A stretch of DNA of 64,000 nucleotides from Allopusillimonas ginsengisoli (GTDB taxonomy: Bacteria; Pseudomonadota; Gammaproteobacteria; Burkholderiales; Burkholderiaceae_B), in assembly GCF_004153455.1 (NCBI RefSeq), contig NZ_SDQE01000002.1, forward strand, positions 372,001-436,000. Direction: 5' to 3'. Within the stretch, counting starts at the first letter, position 1; each line of letters opens with the position of its first letter. This document shows positions 45,710 to 56,015 of this stretch, in pieces. Below the pieces are notes generated by a model. The model worked only from the letters and a program-made list of their open reading frames with translations, ran no database searches and had not been told where the DNA came from. A program made the translations under genes and the position numbers.

Positions 45710-46585
45710 TCAGACCTGCGCACGGCTCCAGTTGATGAGCGCTGCGCAAAGATCATGAAGATCGCCGCGCAGCTTGTCGTAACCGTCGGTCGGGCGAAGT
45801 GTCGCTTCGTCCATGTACAGCTTGCGGTTTATTTCCACTTGCAAGCTATGCCGGCCTTGGTCCGGGTTGCCGTAACGCCTGACGATTTCCACACCCTTGT
45901 AGGGATCATTGACCGCCACATCGTAGCCACGCCCACGCAGCCAGTCGGCCACGAACTCGCGAAACTCGGGCGCTGCCGTGGCGCCATCGCGGTCGCCAAG
46001 TACGAAGTCCGGATGCACCAGCCCCGGCTTGTCGGTGGCAAAGGCGGCGGCAATACTGGGCATGGAATGGCAATTGATATGCCAGACTTTGCCGAAACGG
46101 GCGTGCGCCGCATCGATCGTCGACTTGAGCTTGTCATGATAAGGCGTCCAGCACGCCTCGATGCGGTGACGCACTTCGTCGAGAGAAAGCTTGCGATCAT
46201 ACAGCGGCGTGCCGTCATCCATCATGCGCCAGATCAGTCCCTTGCCCAGCCTGACCTTGGCCGAGTCGGGCAGCGGCTCAGGCCAGGGCTGGTCAAGCAG
46301 AACGGGATCGATTTCGTCCGGGCTGCGGTTCGCATCAATATAGCTGCGTGGAAACCGCGCTGCCAGCAATGGCACGCCCTGAAAGGGCGCGCCGCCCCAC
46401 AGATCCGCGACCCAGGTGTCTTCCGCCGTGCGCAGTATGCCTGGCTCCAGGGCCGATGCGAAGTCCGGCGGGTACTCTGTGCCGCTGTGCGGCGAGTCCA
46501 GAACCAATGGTGCGGCGGCCTCTGAGTCCGGATAGGTTTCCGGGGCAATATATCGGTAAGACAGCGGTTGTGTAGAAAAATGCAT
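45710..46585 (-). CDS. N-formylglutamate amidohydrolase family protein
   Basis: The 291-residue protein has the family features LVLDSPHSGTEYP near the start, INCHSMPS, the DFVLGDRDGA segment and LQVEINRKLYMDE near the end. The characterised family member HutG removes formate from N-formylglutamate in histidine breakdown, but no other hut genes are here. With a Bug receptor upstream and an M20 amidohydrolase downstream, a broader role on N-substituted amino acids is likely. Confidence 0.88.
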   Translation of the reverse strand: MHFSTQPLSYRYIAPETYPDSEAAAPLVLDSPHSGTEYPPDFASALEPGILRTAEDTWVADLWGGAPFQGVPLLAARFPRSYIDANRSPDEIDPVLLDQPWPEPLPDSAKVRLGKGLIWRMMDDGTPLYDRKLSLDEVRHRIEACWTPYHDKLKSTIDAAHARFGKVWHINCHSMPSIAAAFATDKPGLVHPDFVLGDRDGATAAPEFREFVADWLRGRGYDVAVNDPYKGVEIVRRYGNPDQGRHSLQVEINRKLYMDEATLRPTDGYDKLRGDLHDLCAALINWSRAQV

Positions 46586-46647
46586 GATGCCTGTGTAGAG
46601 TGCAAAACCGGCCTGTGTATCAGGCCGGTAATGGGATAAACCAAAGA

Positions 46648-47634
46648 TTATTTCAGTTCTATATTGGCTTTGTTCACGATGTCGGCGTTAACGGCAATCG
46701 TGTCGGAAATGGTTTTGGCGAACGATTCAGGGCTATCGCCCACGGGCGCCGCACCAAGCTGGGCCAGGCGTTCCTTGACACTGTCCTGGGCCAGCACCTT
46801 GACAGTTGCGTCGTGCAATGTCTTGAGGACGTCGGCGGGAATGCCCGCAGGCGCCACCAGGCCAAACCACGAGGCATCATTGACTTCTTCAAGCCCGACT
46901 TCGGCAAAAGTCGGCACATCGGGCAGCGCAGCGCTGCGCTGCGGCGCGGCCACAGCCAGGGCGACCAGCGCGCCATTCTTGACGTGCGGCAGCGAAGACG
47001 GCAGATTGTCGAACAGCACGTTGACCTGACCCGCCAGGGTGTCGGTCAGCGCAGGGCCAACGCCACGGTAGGGCACGTGCAGCAAATCGGTGCCCGATGC
47101 CATCTTGAACAGCTCGCCCATCATGTTGGACACTGAGCCGTTGCCGGCGGAGGCATAGGTGTACTTGCCTGGATCCTTCTTGGCCAGGGCAATGAATTCT
47201 TCCATGTTCTTGGCCGGTACCTTGGCGTTCAGCACCATGATATTGGGTACCGATGCAAGATTGGTAATGGGCTGAAAATCCTTTTCGGCGTCGAACGACA
47301 ACTGCTTGTACACCACAGGATTGATCCCGTGCGTGCTGACGGTGGCCACGCCCAGGGTATAGCCATCGGGCTGGGCGCGGGCAACCGACTCGGTGCCAAT
47401 GGAGCCGCCAGCCCCCGCACGATTCTCAACCACAATGGTCTGGCCCAGTTCCTTGCCCAGTCGCTCTGCAACCAGCCGGCCGACGATATCTGTTGTTCCG
47501 CCTGGCGCGAACGGCACGATCAGGCGTATGGGTTTGTCCGGGTAAGCTGCCGCGCCGGCAACCCCTGCAAAAGTAGATGTTAGTGCGGCAGCACCTGCCA
47601 CACAGAAGCCGAGAATGAGTTTGCGTCGTTGCAT
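46648..47634 (-). CDS. Bug-type (TctC family) extracytoplasmic solute receptor
   Basis: The protein of about 328 residues has a signal peptide (RRKLILGFCVAGAAALTSTFAG) and the Bug fold with AAYPDKPIRLIVPFAPGGTTDIVGR and VVENRAGAGGSIGTE. Bug proteins bind small organic acids in the periplasm. No TctA/TctB membrane subunits are encoded nearby. ATG 47634 fits homologues; ATG 47652 gives six more residues. It faces the LysR gene and heads the two amidohydrolase genes, so its ligand is probably their substrate. Confidence 0.9.
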   Translation of the reverse strand: MQRRKLILGFCVAGAAALTSTFAGVAGAAAYPDKPIRLIVPFAPGGTTDIVGRLVAERLGKELGQTIVVENRAGAGGSIGTESVARAQPDGYTLGVATVSTHGINPVVYKQLSFDAEKDFQPITNLASVPNIMVLNAKVPAKNMEEFIALAKKDPGKYTYASAGNGSVSNMMGELFKMASGTDLLHVPYRGVGPALTDTLAGQVNVLFDNLPSSLPHVKNGALVALAVAAPQRSAALPDVPTFAEVGLEEVNDASWFGLVAPAGIPADVLKTLHDATVKVLAQDSVKERLAQLGAAPVGDSPESFAKTISDTIAVNADIVNKANIELK

Positions 47635-47763
47635 AGTGTCTCTGGTTTTCATCGTTTTGAAAGCCGCGGCAGGCAGATATTCCGCCGGGTCGAAGCCACA
47701 TTCTTGCTGCCCCGCGCTGGTTTGCGCAAACGAAAGAATTTCACTAATCTATTCCATCTGGTA

Positions 47764-47778
47764 ATGCCAAATCGGCAT
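47764..47778. promoter_or_regulatory. LysR-type T-N11-A dyad between Bug and LysR genes
   Basis: ATGCC-N5-GGCAT is a perfect dyad containing the T-N11-A core typical of LysR-type regulators (T at 47765, A at 47777). It lies 36 bases before the LysR start, in the region shared with the Bug operon. Confidence 0.65.
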
Positions 47779-47813
47779 AAACCATCATTTCACCCAGATC
47801 ACTCCCGCCACTC

Positions 47814-48713
47814 ATGCGCCGTTTCTTTCCCTCCATTACCGAACTACATGCCTTCGAAGTAACTGCCAGGCAAGGAAGTTTTACCCGAGCGGCACAAGAA
47901 TTGTGTATCACGCAGGGAGCGGTCAGCAAGCAGATCAAAAACCTCGAATCATTCCTTGGCGTCGAGCTATTTGTGCGTACCCGGCGCGGGCTGGTGCTCA
48001 CTCATGCCGGCCACAGCTACCTGCGCGATGTCCAGGCCAGCCTGAGCCGCATCGAAACCGCATCACTTGCATTGATCGCCCATCAGGGCATGGGGGGCAC
48101 GCTCAACCTCACCTGCATGCCCTCCTTCGGCGCCAAATGGCTGATTCCCCGGCTGCCCGATCTGCGCCGACGCTACCCCGACCTGCATATAGGCTTTCTG
48201 CCACACCGCATGGGCTACGATTTTTCATCCCCGGAGGTGGATGCCGCCGTACGTTACGGCAGCGGCGTCTGGCCTGGCAGCCAGGCCGACTACATCGGCG
48301 GCAAAGACGTCGTGCCCGTCTGCAATCCGCAGCTGTTCAAAACGCCACCGCGCGTGCCCGGCGATCTGCTGGCCATGCCCTTGCTGCACCACACAACCGC
48401 ACAGCAGTCATGGCCCGACTGGTTCAGCGACAACGGCCATGACACTCACCGAAGCCGGGAAGGGGCGCGCTTCGATCAGTTCACCCTGCTGGCACAGGCC
48501 GCCATTGCCGGATTCGGCACCGCGCTGATTCCTCGCTGCCTGGTCGAAGAGGAGCTGCGTGATGGCAAACTGATCATTCCCCTGGATTTGCCCACCACGG
48601 CACGCAACGCCTATTATCTGTGCTACCCGGAGCATAAAAGCCTGCTGCCCACCTTGCAGGTCTTTCGCGCCTGGATGCTTGACGCATCGGCCAATTTCCC
48701 GTTAGAATCATGA
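47814..48713 (+). CDS. LysR-family (GcvA-like) transcriptional regulator
   Basis: The 299-residue protein has the N-terminal helix-turn-helix (TELHAFEVTARQGSFTRAAQ, then GAVSKQIKNLESFLGVELF) and a substrate-binding-like effector domain. Wording such as GVELFVRTRRGLVLTHAG is typical of the GcvA branch. It is divergent from the Bug-amidohydrolase operon, with a T-N11-A dyad between, so it most likely activates that operon. The rplU promoter lies within its last codons. Confidence 0.92.
   Translation: MRRFFPSITELHAFEVTARQGSFTRAAQELCITQGAVSKQIKNLESFLGVELFVRTRRGLVLTHAGHSYLRDVQASLSRIETASLALIAHQGMGGTLNLTCMPSFGAKWLIPRLPDLRRRYPDLHIGFLPHRMGYDFSSPEVDAAVRYGSGVWPGSQADYIGGKDVVPVCNPQLFKTPPRVPGDLLAMPLLHHTTAQQSWPDWFSDNGHDTHRSREGARFDQFTLLAQAAIAGFGTALIPRCLVEEELRDGKLIIPLDLPTTARNAYYLCYPEHKSLLPTLQVFRAWMLDASANFPLES
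48679..48708 (+). promoter_or_regulatory. Promoter of rplU-rpmA inside the LysR gene end
   Basis: TTGACG at 48679-48684 and TAGAAT at 48703-48708 are separated by 18 bases (17 if TTAGAA is used) and look like a good sigma-70 promoter. It overlaps the last codons of the LysR gene. Confidence 0.6.
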
Positions 48714-48714
48714 G

Positions 48715-48732
48715 CTTGGCATTTTTGCCAAG
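48715..48732 (+). other. Stem-loop at the start of the rplU leader
   Basis: CTTGGCA and TGCCAAG pair around TTTT, followed by GCTTTT. It can be the LysR terminator, but it also begins where rplU transcripts from the promoter above would start, so it may be a 5' end structure. Confidence 0.55.
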
Positions 48733-48758
48733 GCTTTTCATTTTTAGGAATCCCCCAC

Positions 48759-49070
48759 ATGTACGCGGTCATAAAAACCGGTGGCAAGCAGTATCGTGTT
48801 GCCGCAGGTCAAAAACTGAAGATAGAACAGATACCGGCAGACATTGGGCAAGAAATCTCGCTAGACCAGGTATTGTCGGTTGGCGAAGGCGATCAGATCC
48901 AGATCGGATCGCCTTTGGTATCCGGCGCCGTGGTCAAGGCAACCGTTCTTGCGCAAGGCCGCCACGACAAGGTAAAGATTTTCAAGATGCGCCGTCGCAA
49001 GCACTACCAAAAGCGTCAGGGCCATCGTCAAAACTACACCGAAGTTCGCATCGACGCCATCACGGCCTGA
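48759..49070 (+). CDS. rplU: 50S ribosomal protein L21
   Basis: The 103-residue protein has the L21 signature ([20 protein letters not shown] and [19 protein letters not shown]). It binds 23S rRNA in the large subunit. rpmA follows after 35 bases, and the pair is separately terminated. Confidence 0.99.
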   Translation: MYAVIKTGGKQYRVAAGQKLKIEQIPADIGQEISLDQVLSVGEGDQIQIGSPLVSGAVVKATVLAQGRHDKVKIFKMRRRKHYQKRQGHRQNYTEVRIDAITA

Positions 49071-49105
49071 TTGCAGTCTACGGTTTTGTATAGCAGGAGC
49101 TAAAC

Positions 49106-49366
49106 ATGGCACAGAAAAAAGGCGGCGGCTCTACGCGTAACGGCCGCGACTCAGAATCGAAACGACTGGGCGTGAAAACCTTTGGTGGTCAGATGATCTC
49201 GGCAGGTTCCATCATTGTCCGCCAGCGTGGTACGCAGTTTCACCCCGGCGTGAACGTCGGCATGGGCAAGGATCACACCCTGTTCTCGCTGGTCGACGGC
49301 ACCGTGAAGTTCGCGATCAAGGGCGCGCTCAACAAGCGCACCGTATCGGTGATCGCTGCCGAGTAA
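49106..49366 (+). CDS. rpmA: 50S ribosomal protein L27
   Basis: The 86-residue protein starts [16 protein letters not shown] and shows the L27 signature ([20 protein letters not shown]). Its N-terminus reaches the peptidyl-transferase centre. A strong terminator follows. Confidence 0.99.
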   Translation: MAQKKGGGSTRNGRDSESKRLGVKTFGGQMISAGSIIVRQRGTQFHPGVNVGMGKDHTLFSLVDGTVKFAIKGALNKRTVSVIAAE

Positions 49367-49390
49367 CTCCCGGCGCACTGCACCCGAAAA

Positions 49391-49417
49391 AGCCCTGCCG
49401 TGACGGCAGGGCTTTTT
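49391..49417 (+). terminator. Intrinsic terminator after rpmA
   Basis: AGCCCTGCCG and CGGCAGGGCT form a 10-pair stem with a 3-base loop followed by TTTT. Confidence 0.92.
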
Positions 49418-49518
49418 GCTTTAGAATAGCCCTATAGGCAGCCTGCCGGTTGGCGGGCGAATATCCGGCCATTTCCTTCGCCTCATTCCCGCCTTGCCCG
49501 CAACCGGGCAGGCGTTAA

Positions 49519-49555
49519 CCGGCGCCGCTGCGCGCAAGCCGCGCGCCGGCTTTTT
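49519..49555 (+). terminator. Terminator-like hairpin in the obg leader
   Basis: CCGGCGC at 49519-49525 pairs with GCGCCGG at 49543-49549, with further GC pairing inside, followed by CTTTTT. It ends 11 bases before the obg start codon, so it could act as an attenuator or hide the ribosome-binding region. Confidence 0.6.
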
Positions 49556-49560
49556 ACTAG

Positions 49561-50673
<1,113 letters not shown>

Positions 50674-50688
50674 CCCCTTACCTCTTTT

Positions 50689-51882
50689 ATGTGCGCGTTG
50701 CGTATCATGGCTGCTTCTTCTTCAATGTCGTCCGCAGTGTCCCAGGCCCGGCGCCTGGTTGTTAAAGTCGGCTCGTCGCTGGTGACCAACGAAGGCAAAG
50801 GCGTTGACCTCACCGCCGTCGACCAGTGGGCGGCCCAGATCGCAGCCCTGCATGTTCGCGGCAAACAGATGGTGCTGGTCTCCAGCGGTGCGATCGCCGA
50901 AGGCATGGCCCGCCTGGGTTGGCCTCGCCGGCCCAACGCCATGCACGAGCTGCAGGCCGCTGCCGCCGTCGGACAAATGGGGCTGGTGCAGGCCTACGAG
51001 GTCGCGTTTGCGCGCCATGGCATACGCACTGCACAGATCCTGCTCACGCACGAAGACCTCGCCGATCGCCGCCGCTACCTGAATGCGCGCAGCACGCTCT
51101 ATACCCTGCTGGGGCTGGGCGTGGTGCCCATTGTCAATGAGAACGACACCATTGTCACCGACGAAATTCGGCTGGGCGACAACGATACGCTGGGCGCGCT
51201 GGTTACCAACCTGATCGAAGCCGAAGCGCTCATCATTCTTACAGACCAGGCGGGCCTGTACGATGCCGATCCGCGCAAGCGTCCGGACGCCCACTTCGTG
51301 GCCGTGGCTCAGGCGGGCGACCCAGCCCTCGAAGCCATGGCAGGAGGCTCTGGCAGCAGCGTGGGCACCGGCGGCATGCTCACCAAAGTCCTGGCTGCAA
51401 AGCGGGCTGCAAACAGCGGTGGCCACACTGTCATCGCATCGGGCCGCGAGCCCGACGTTCTGCTCCGCCTGGCGGCAGGCGAATCCATCGGCACCGAGCT
51501 GCGCGCCCTGCTGCCTGTGCGCTCCGCGCGCCAGCGCTGGCTGGTCAATCACCTCCGGCTGCGCGGGCGCGTTACCCTGGATGCTGGCGCGGTCAAGGCA
51601 TTAACGCAAGGGCACAAAAGCCTGCTGGCCGTCGGCGTCACCGATGTCAACGGCGAGTTCGAGCGCGGCGATGTCGTGGCTTGCGTCGGGCCAGACGGCG
51701 TGGAATATGGCCGGGGGCTCATCAATTACTCTGCCAGCGACACCCGCCGCATCATGGGGCATCCCAGCAAGCACATTGCGGACATTCTGGGCACCATGTC
51801 CGATCCAGAGCTCATGCATCGCGACAATATGGTGTTCATGCGCTCAGCGTCGCCACCATCATTTATTTCCGGGCCGGAATAA
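50689..51882 (+). CDS. proB: Glutamate 5-kinase with PUA domain
   Basis: ProB phosphorylates glutamate, the first step of proline synthesis. The protein has the amino-acid kinase fold ([66 protein letters not shown]) and a C-terminal PUA domain (about residues 295-375). Starts at 50689, 50707 and 50725 are all possible, since none has a clear Shine-Dalgarno sequence; 50725 gives the shortest usual N-terminus. proA is not adjacent. The 3' end overlaps the convergent Lrp gene by 20 bases. Confidence 0.95.
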   Translation: MCALRIMAASSSMSSAVSQARRLVVKVGSSLVTNEGKGVDLTAVDQWAAQIAALHVRGKQMVLVSSGAIAEGMARLGWPRRPNAMHELQAAAAVGQMGLVQAYEVAFARHGIRTAQILLTHEDLADRRRYLNARSTLYTLLGLGVVPIVNENDTIVTDEIRLGDNDTLGALVTNLIEAEALIILTDQAGLYDADPRKRPDAHFVAVAQAGDPALEAMAGGSGSSVGTGGMLTKVLAAKRAANSGGHTVIASGREPDVLLRLAAGESIGTELRALLPVRSARQRWLVNHLRLRGRVTLDAGAVKALTQGHKSLLAVGVTDVNGEFERGDVVACVGPDGVEYGRGLINYSASDTRRIMGHPSKHIADILGTMSDPELMHRDNMVFMRSASPPSFISGPE

Positions 51883-52351
51883 ACAGCGTTTCCTTGATCT
51901 CTTCCATGACGATACAGCTCTTGGTCTGCGTCACACCCGGCAGGCTGAGGAGAATATCGCCCAGCAAGGTGCGGTACTGGCCGATTTCCTTGATGCGCGC
52001 CTTGATCATGTAGTCAAAGTCCCCCGATACCAGGTGGCATTCCTGCACATGCGGAATGCACAACACTTCGCGGCGAAACTCATCAAAGCTACGCTGCGAC
52101 TTGCTGGTAATGGACACCTCTACAAACACCAGCAAACCTGCGTCCAGCGCGGCGGGGGACACACGCGCATGGTAGCCGGTGATGATGCCTTCGCGCTCCA
52201 GCCGCTTTACCCGCTCTATGCAAGGCGTGACGGTCAGGCCAACCTGCTCTGCCAGATCGGTCATGGACATGCGGCCGTCGCGCTGCAGCAGATCAAGAAT
52301 ATGCCTGTCCAGCTTATCCAGGGCGGTAATCGGGCTGCGTTGTATACGCAC
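51863..52351 (-). CDS. Lrp/AsnC family regulator, probably of dadA
   Basis: The 162-residue protein has an Lrp winged helix ([20 protein letters not shown], then [18 protein letters not shown]) and an RAM domain ([16 protein letters not shown]). It is divergent from the D-amino acid dehydrogenase gene, a pairing common in proteobacteria where the regulator responds to alanine or leucine. The shared gap has a near-palindromic site at 52438-52452. Its end overlaps proB by 20 bases. Confidence 0.93.
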   Translation of the reverse strand: MRIQRSPITALDKLDRHILDLLQRDGRMSMTDLAEQVGLTVTPCIERVKRLEREGIITGYHARVSPAALDAGLLVFVEVSITSKSQRSFDEFRREVLCIPHVQECHLVSGDFDYMIKARIKEIGQYRTLLGDILLSLPGVTQTKSCIVMEEIKETLFIPARK

Positions 52352-52437
52352 AGCATTTTCCTCCGTATCAATCGTTTGGCGCCGCTGCGCCTGCTACGGG
52401 ATTATGGCCGATCAGATGCAGATCGTGGCGAAACCGG

Positions 52438-52452
52438 CAGGGAATTTTCCTG
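52438..52452. promoter_or_regulatory. Lrp-like site before dadA
   Basis: CAGGGAATTTTCCTG is palindromic at 14 of 15 positions apart from the centre region and has the A/T-rich middle of Lrp sites. It lies between the Lrp-family gene and dadA. Confidence 0.5.
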
Positions 52453-52527
52453 AAAAACAGACTTATTCATGAAAACTTGCTTTGCCTCCTGGCTTATCAT
52501 CAGTCCCAAACTATCAGGACCAGATAC

Positions 52528-53775
52528 ATGAAAATCATCGTACTGGGCGCAGGGGTCATAGGCGTGACCAGCGCCTACTATCTTGCCAAGGCAGGCCACG
52601 ACGTCACGGTACTCGAGCGTCTGGAAGGCCCTGCACTGGAAACCAGCCATGCCAATGCTGGCCAGGTATCGTTCGGCTATTCCTCGCCCTGGGCCGCCCC
52701 CGGCGTGCCGCTCAAAGCCGTCAAATGGCTGTTCGCGGAACACCCCCCGCTATCCTTCAAGCCTGATGGCTCCTTGTTCCAGCTGAAATGGATGTTTCAG
52801 ATGTGGCGCAACTGCAATGCGCAGCGCTATGCCATCAACAAGGAACGCATGATCCGCATGTCCGAATATAGCCGCGAATGTCTGGCTAGCCTGCGGACCG
52901 AAACCGGCATCGAATACGAAGGCCGCCAGCGCGGTACGCTGCAAGTCTTCCGCAAGCAGGCACAAGTGGATCAGGTCGGCAAGGACATCGAAGTATTGCG
53001 CGATGCCGGCGTTGATTTTCAGCTGCTGTCCAGTGCTGAACTGGCCAGCGCGGAACCCGCGCTGGAATACGCGCGCCATAAGCTGGCCGGCGGCCTGCGC
53101 CTGCCAGACGATGAAACCGGAGACTGCAATCTGTTTACCACTCGCCTGGCGGAAGTAGCCCGGAAGATGGGCGTTACGTTCCGCTACGGTGTGAACATCA
53201 CCGCCATACTGGCCAACAGCTCGGGGGTAACCGGCGTGCGTTGTGGCAGCGAGCTTCTGACAGCCGATGCTTATGTGCTTGCGCTGGGCGCGTGGTCGAC
53301 CCGGCTGTTGTCACCCTATATGCAATTGCCGGTGTATCCCATGAAGGGCTACTCCATTACCGTACCCATTGCGGATGAGTCTCGCGCACCGGTATCCACT
53401 TTGCTGGATGAAACCTACAAGGTCGCCGTGACACGCTTTGACCAGCGCATACGCGTTGGCGGCATGGCGGAAATCAAAGGCTTCGACAAATCCCTGAACG
53501 CAAGCCGCCAGGCCACGCTGGAGATGGTGGTTGATGATCTGTTCCCCGGCGGGCGCAAGCAGGGCGAGGTCTCGTTCTGGACAGGCTTGCGACCCAAGAC
53601 CCCCGACAGCACGCCGGTGATAGGCGCGACGCGCATACCCAGGCTGTTTCTGAACACCGGCCATGGCACGCTGGGCTGGACCATGGCATGCGGCAGCGGA
53701 CAGCTGATTGCGGACCTGGTATCGGCCAGGGCCACCGCCATCCGCAGCGATGACCTGGCCATTAGCCGGTACTAA
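52528..53775 (+). CDS. dadA: D-amino acid dehydrogenase, small subunit
   Basis: DadA oxidises D-amino acids, chiefly D-alanine, to keto acids and passes electrons to the respiratory chain. The 415-residue FAD protein begins [20 protein letters not shown], shows [22 protein letters not shown], which is typical of DadA, and ends with the [17 protein letters not shown] motif. The ATG at 52528 matches the family start; the frame open from 52477 was rejected. No alanine racemase gene follows. Confidence 0.95.
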   Translation: MKIIVLGAGVIGVTSAYYLAKAGHDVTVLERLEGPALETSHANAGQVSFGYSSPWAAPGVPLKAVKWLFAEHPPLSFKPDGSLFQLKWMFQMWRNCNAQRYAINKERMIRMSEYSRECLASLRTETGIEYEGRQRGTLQVFRKQAQVDQVGKDIEVLRDAGVDFQLLSSAELASAEPALEYARHKLAGGLRLPDDETGDCNLFTTRLAEVARKMGVTFRYGVNITAILANSSGVTGVRCGSELLTADAYVLALGAWSTRLLSPYMQLPVYPMKGYSITVPIADESRAPVSTLLDETYKVAVTRFDQRIRVGGMAEIKGFDKSLNASRQATLEMVVDDLFPGGRKQGEVSFWTGLRPKTPDSTPVIGATRIPRLFLNTGHGTLGWTMACGSGQLIADLVSARATAIRSDDLAISRY

Positions 53776-54526
53776 CCGGCCCGGTAAACATATAGCCCCA
53801 GTTGTGTACCGACTTTAGCGGCAGGCCAGCCCCATGTTCTGCGCATTTTCTGCGCAGGCGGCTGACCAGCACGCTGAGCCGGCTCTGCAGGGCCGACACG
53901 GATTCCTGCTTGTAGGCCTCGTTGACGGCTGAAATAAGATCCGCATGCGCCGCTCGCTGATTGGGGGCTGCCAGCAAGGCCATCAGGAAGGCGCGCTCTC
54001 CTGTGGTCAGGGCAATGCGCTTACCTTCGGGGCTGGCCAGTATCCACGCTTGCTCGGGCAGGCTCCAGACCGCGCTGGCGCCCGCGGCAGCCCGTGCGGC
54101 CGCCGAAACATCAAGACGCCAAAGCAAGCGGAACAAGAGCGCCGATAACAATTGTGATGAGGCCCTGGCCGGGCAAAAATGATCGACGCCGCTGTGCAGG
54201 CACTGCAAGAGCATGGCCTCGGATTCGGACTGGGTAAGGGCCACGATGCCCAGCAAGGGATGCAGCGCCCGCAAGTGCGCCGCCACCGTGCAGTTTTGAT
54301 TGTGATCGCCCGACAGCACCGCAGCCGTGGTTGCGCCTGCGTCCATGCTTTGACGGGTAGTACGATAGAGTTGAGGCATATCGGCGCAGTACGACACCGC
54401 CAGGCCATATGACTCCAGCTCCGCGATGCGGTGTCTGCCGGCCAGCCTGGCATTTGAGGTATCCGCCGGCACGAACAATATGACAGCAGACCGGGACATC
54501 AAGGCCGGATAGGGGTTGGATTGCAT
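53762..54526 (-). CDS. Winged-helix regulator with atypical receiver-like domain
   Basis: The protein of about 254 residues ends with an OmpR/PhoB-type winged helix ([50 protein letters not shown]). Its N-terminal 130 residues resemble a receiver fold, but the usual phosphorylated aspartate region reads [12 protein letters not shown] without the normal acidic pocket, and no sensor kinase gene is adjacent. It may respond to something other than phosphorylation. The ATG at 54526 was chosen with a GAGG site upstream; the ATG at 54568 is possible. It overlaps dadA by 14 bases at the 3' end. Confidence 0.8.
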   Translation of the reverse strand: MQSNPYPALMSRSAVILFVPADTSNARLAGRHRIAELESYGLAVSYCADMPQLYRTTRQSMDAGATTAAVLSGDHNQNCTVAAHLRALHPLLGIVALTQSESEAMLLQCLHSGVDHFCPARASSQLLSALLFRLLWRLDVSAAARAAAGASAVWSLPEQAWILASPEGKRIALTTGERAFLMALLAAPNQRAAHADLISAVNEAYKQESVSALQSRLSVLVSRLRRKCAEHGAGLPLKSVHNWGYMFTGPVSTG

Positions 54527-54652
54527 CAAGCGAACCTCGTAGCGTGTGGTGAATACATAAACTATCAACGAATCTTCTGACTCCCCAGTTGCTTTAGGAT
54601 TTATTTTTTTACCTTAGTTTACATTACGAAATCACGTTTGTAATTCACTTTA

Positions 54653-54694
54653 TCACCATTGTGGTTGGATCTCGTCGTTCAATCACAATTGTGA
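54653..54694. promoter_or_regulatory. Two palindromic operator-like sites around the XRE start
   Basis: TCACCATTGTGG at 54653-54664 and the perfect palindrome TCACAATTGTGA at 54683-54694 have centres 30 bases apart. The second covers the GTG start codon chosen for the XRE gene, suggesting autorepression. Confidence 0.6.
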
Positions 54695-55098
54695 AACTTT
54701 TTGCTGACCGCCTTCGTCATGCCCGTCATCTGCGCGGGCTCAGCCAGTCCGAACTGGCTCGTTCCTGTGGCCTGTCACAAGGCGCCATCTCCAATTACGA
54801 AAGCGCAAGCCGCAAAACCGCAAAAGACGTTTTTCGCCTGGCTGAGGCCCTGAAGGTCAATGCTGCGTGGCTGGGTACCGGGCGAGGGTCGATGGAGCCG
54901 CTCCCGGCGGCGCCGGATACCGGTTTTTCTTACAGGCTGTCCGATCCGGGCCTGCCGCCCGCCAGTCAGGGGCTTTGGCCTTTTCCAAGCATTTCGTCCG
55001 CCGACTTCTGGGCGCTTAGCCCAAAAGAGCGACTCGTCATCGAAGAAACCGTATTGAGCCTTCTGCAATCATTTGGCAAAAAGGCCACCAAGCCCTGA
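54691..55098 (+). CDS. XRE-family (phage repressor-like) regulator
   Basis: The protein of about 135 residues has an N-terminal helix-turn-helix of the Cro/CI type (FADRLRHARHLRGLSQSELA, then GLSQGAISNYESASRK), followed by LAEALKVNAAWLGTGRG. This is the beginning of many phage-type repressors, but the C-terminal protease domain is absent. Start choice is uncertain: GTG 54691 (VKLFADRLR) fits the family best and GTG 54661 gives ten more residues. There is no Shine-Dalgarno sequence for either, so it may be translated leaderless. No other phage genes are nearby. Confidence 0.82.
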   Translation: MKLFADRLRHARHLRGLSQSELARSCGLSQGAISNYESASRKTAKDVFRLAEALKVNAAWLGTGRGSMEPLPAAPDTGFSYRLSDPGLPPASQGLWPFPSISSADFWALSPKERLVIEETVLSLLQSFGKKATKP

Positions 55099-55116
55099 CC
55101 GGATGCGTCTGCAGGG

Positions 55117-55152
55117 CATGCAAAAGGGCGGCCTGAGCCGCCCTTTTGCATG
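55117..55152. terminator. Bidirectional terminator between XRE and ompA-like genes
   Basis: CATGCAAAAGGGCGGC at 55117-55132 pairs with GCCGCCCTTTTGCATG at 55137-55152 around CTGA. The A and T runs inside the stem make it work for both convergent genes. Confidence 0.88.
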
Positions 55153-55170
55153 ATGATACTGCCGGAAGTC

Positions 55171-55833
55171 TTATTGTTGTACAGCGTAGAGATAGAGTTC
55201 CACGCGGCGGTTCATTGCCCTGCCCTCTGCCGTGGCATTGTCGCCCACGGGACTGCTGGGGCCGCGGCCCTCAGCCATGAGCTTGGTGGCCGGCACGCCC
55301 TGCTGTCCCAGATAGTTGGTGACGGCCGTGGCCCGGTTCACGGAAAGCGTCTGGTTGACCGACGCCGAGCCAGTGCTATCGGTGTAGCCGATCGATTTTG
55401 CGCGCAGTTCGGGATGCTGCACCAACGCGCGGGCAACGCTGTCCAGAACAGGCAGCAAGGCCGGCTTGAGCTGGTATTTGCCGGTATCGAAGGAAACATT
55501 GCTGGGGATGTTGACACGCAGCGTGCCGTCAGGCATCTCGGTCACGTCCACACCCAGGCTGCTGGCGCCGGACTGCTCCACATCGTTTTTCACGCGTGAC
55601 CAGTTATACCCTGCAACGCCACCGGCCACCGCCCCAATGCCGGCGCCAATGGCTGCCGCCTTGCTGCTGTCGCCAATCAGTGCGCCCAGCCCAGCCCCCA
55701 CGGCAGCGCCCGCGCCTGCGCCTACTGCCGTCTTGCCGCCCGTGCCCATTTCGTTCATGTTCGCGCACCCTGCCATCAGGGCAATAGCAGCGATTCCAGT
55801 GGCAAAGCGGCCTGTCCGCATAGATACCTTCAT
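55171..55833 (-). CDS. OmpA-family lipoprotein with glycine zipper (YiaD-like)
   Basis: The 220-residue protein has a signal peptide and lipobox (IAALMAGC-like: IALMAGC), a glycine-rich zipper (GAGAGAAVGAGLGALIGD; GAGIGAVAGGVAGY) and a C-terminal OmpA peptidoglycan-binding domain (SNVSFDTGKYQLKPALLP; GYTDSTGSASVNQTLSVNRA; NRRVELYL). It likely links the outer membrane to murein. AAGGAG lies 7 bases before the ATG at 55833; the longer frame to 55884 is rejected. It faces away from the Bug and Aap genes. Confidence 0.92.
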   Translation of the reverse strand: MKVSMRTGRFATGIAAIALMAGCANMNEMGTGGKTAVGAGAGAAVGAGLGALIGDSSKAAAIGAGIGAVAGGVAGYNWSRVKNDVEQSGASSLGVDVTEMPDGTLRVNIPSNVSFDTGKYQLKPALLPVLDSVARALVQHPELRAKSIGYTDSTGSASVNQTLSVNRATAVTNYLGQQGVPATKLMAEGRGPSSPVGDNATAEGRAMNRRVELYLYAVQQ

Positions 55834-55969
55834 ATAATTCTCCTTATTCCTTGTCTGGCGGACGAACGTCCGCCGAACAGCCATGCTAGCAAGTGAGACG
55901 CTCTTGCGTTGTTACATTGTTATTCTGTTAGTCTTGTTTTGACGTTTTTTGACGGTTCACAGGGAAAAT

Positions 55970-55997
55970 CCTTGCCCAGGCTATCCACAGGGCAAGG
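55970..55997 (-). terminator. Terminator-like hairpin after the second Bug gene
   Basis: On the minus strand CCTTGCCC and GGGCAAGG pair around a 12-base loop, followed by ATTTTCC. It lies 19 bases after the Bug stop. Confidence 0.6.
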
Positions 55998-56015
55998 GGA
56001 CAATCCACACCGGGC

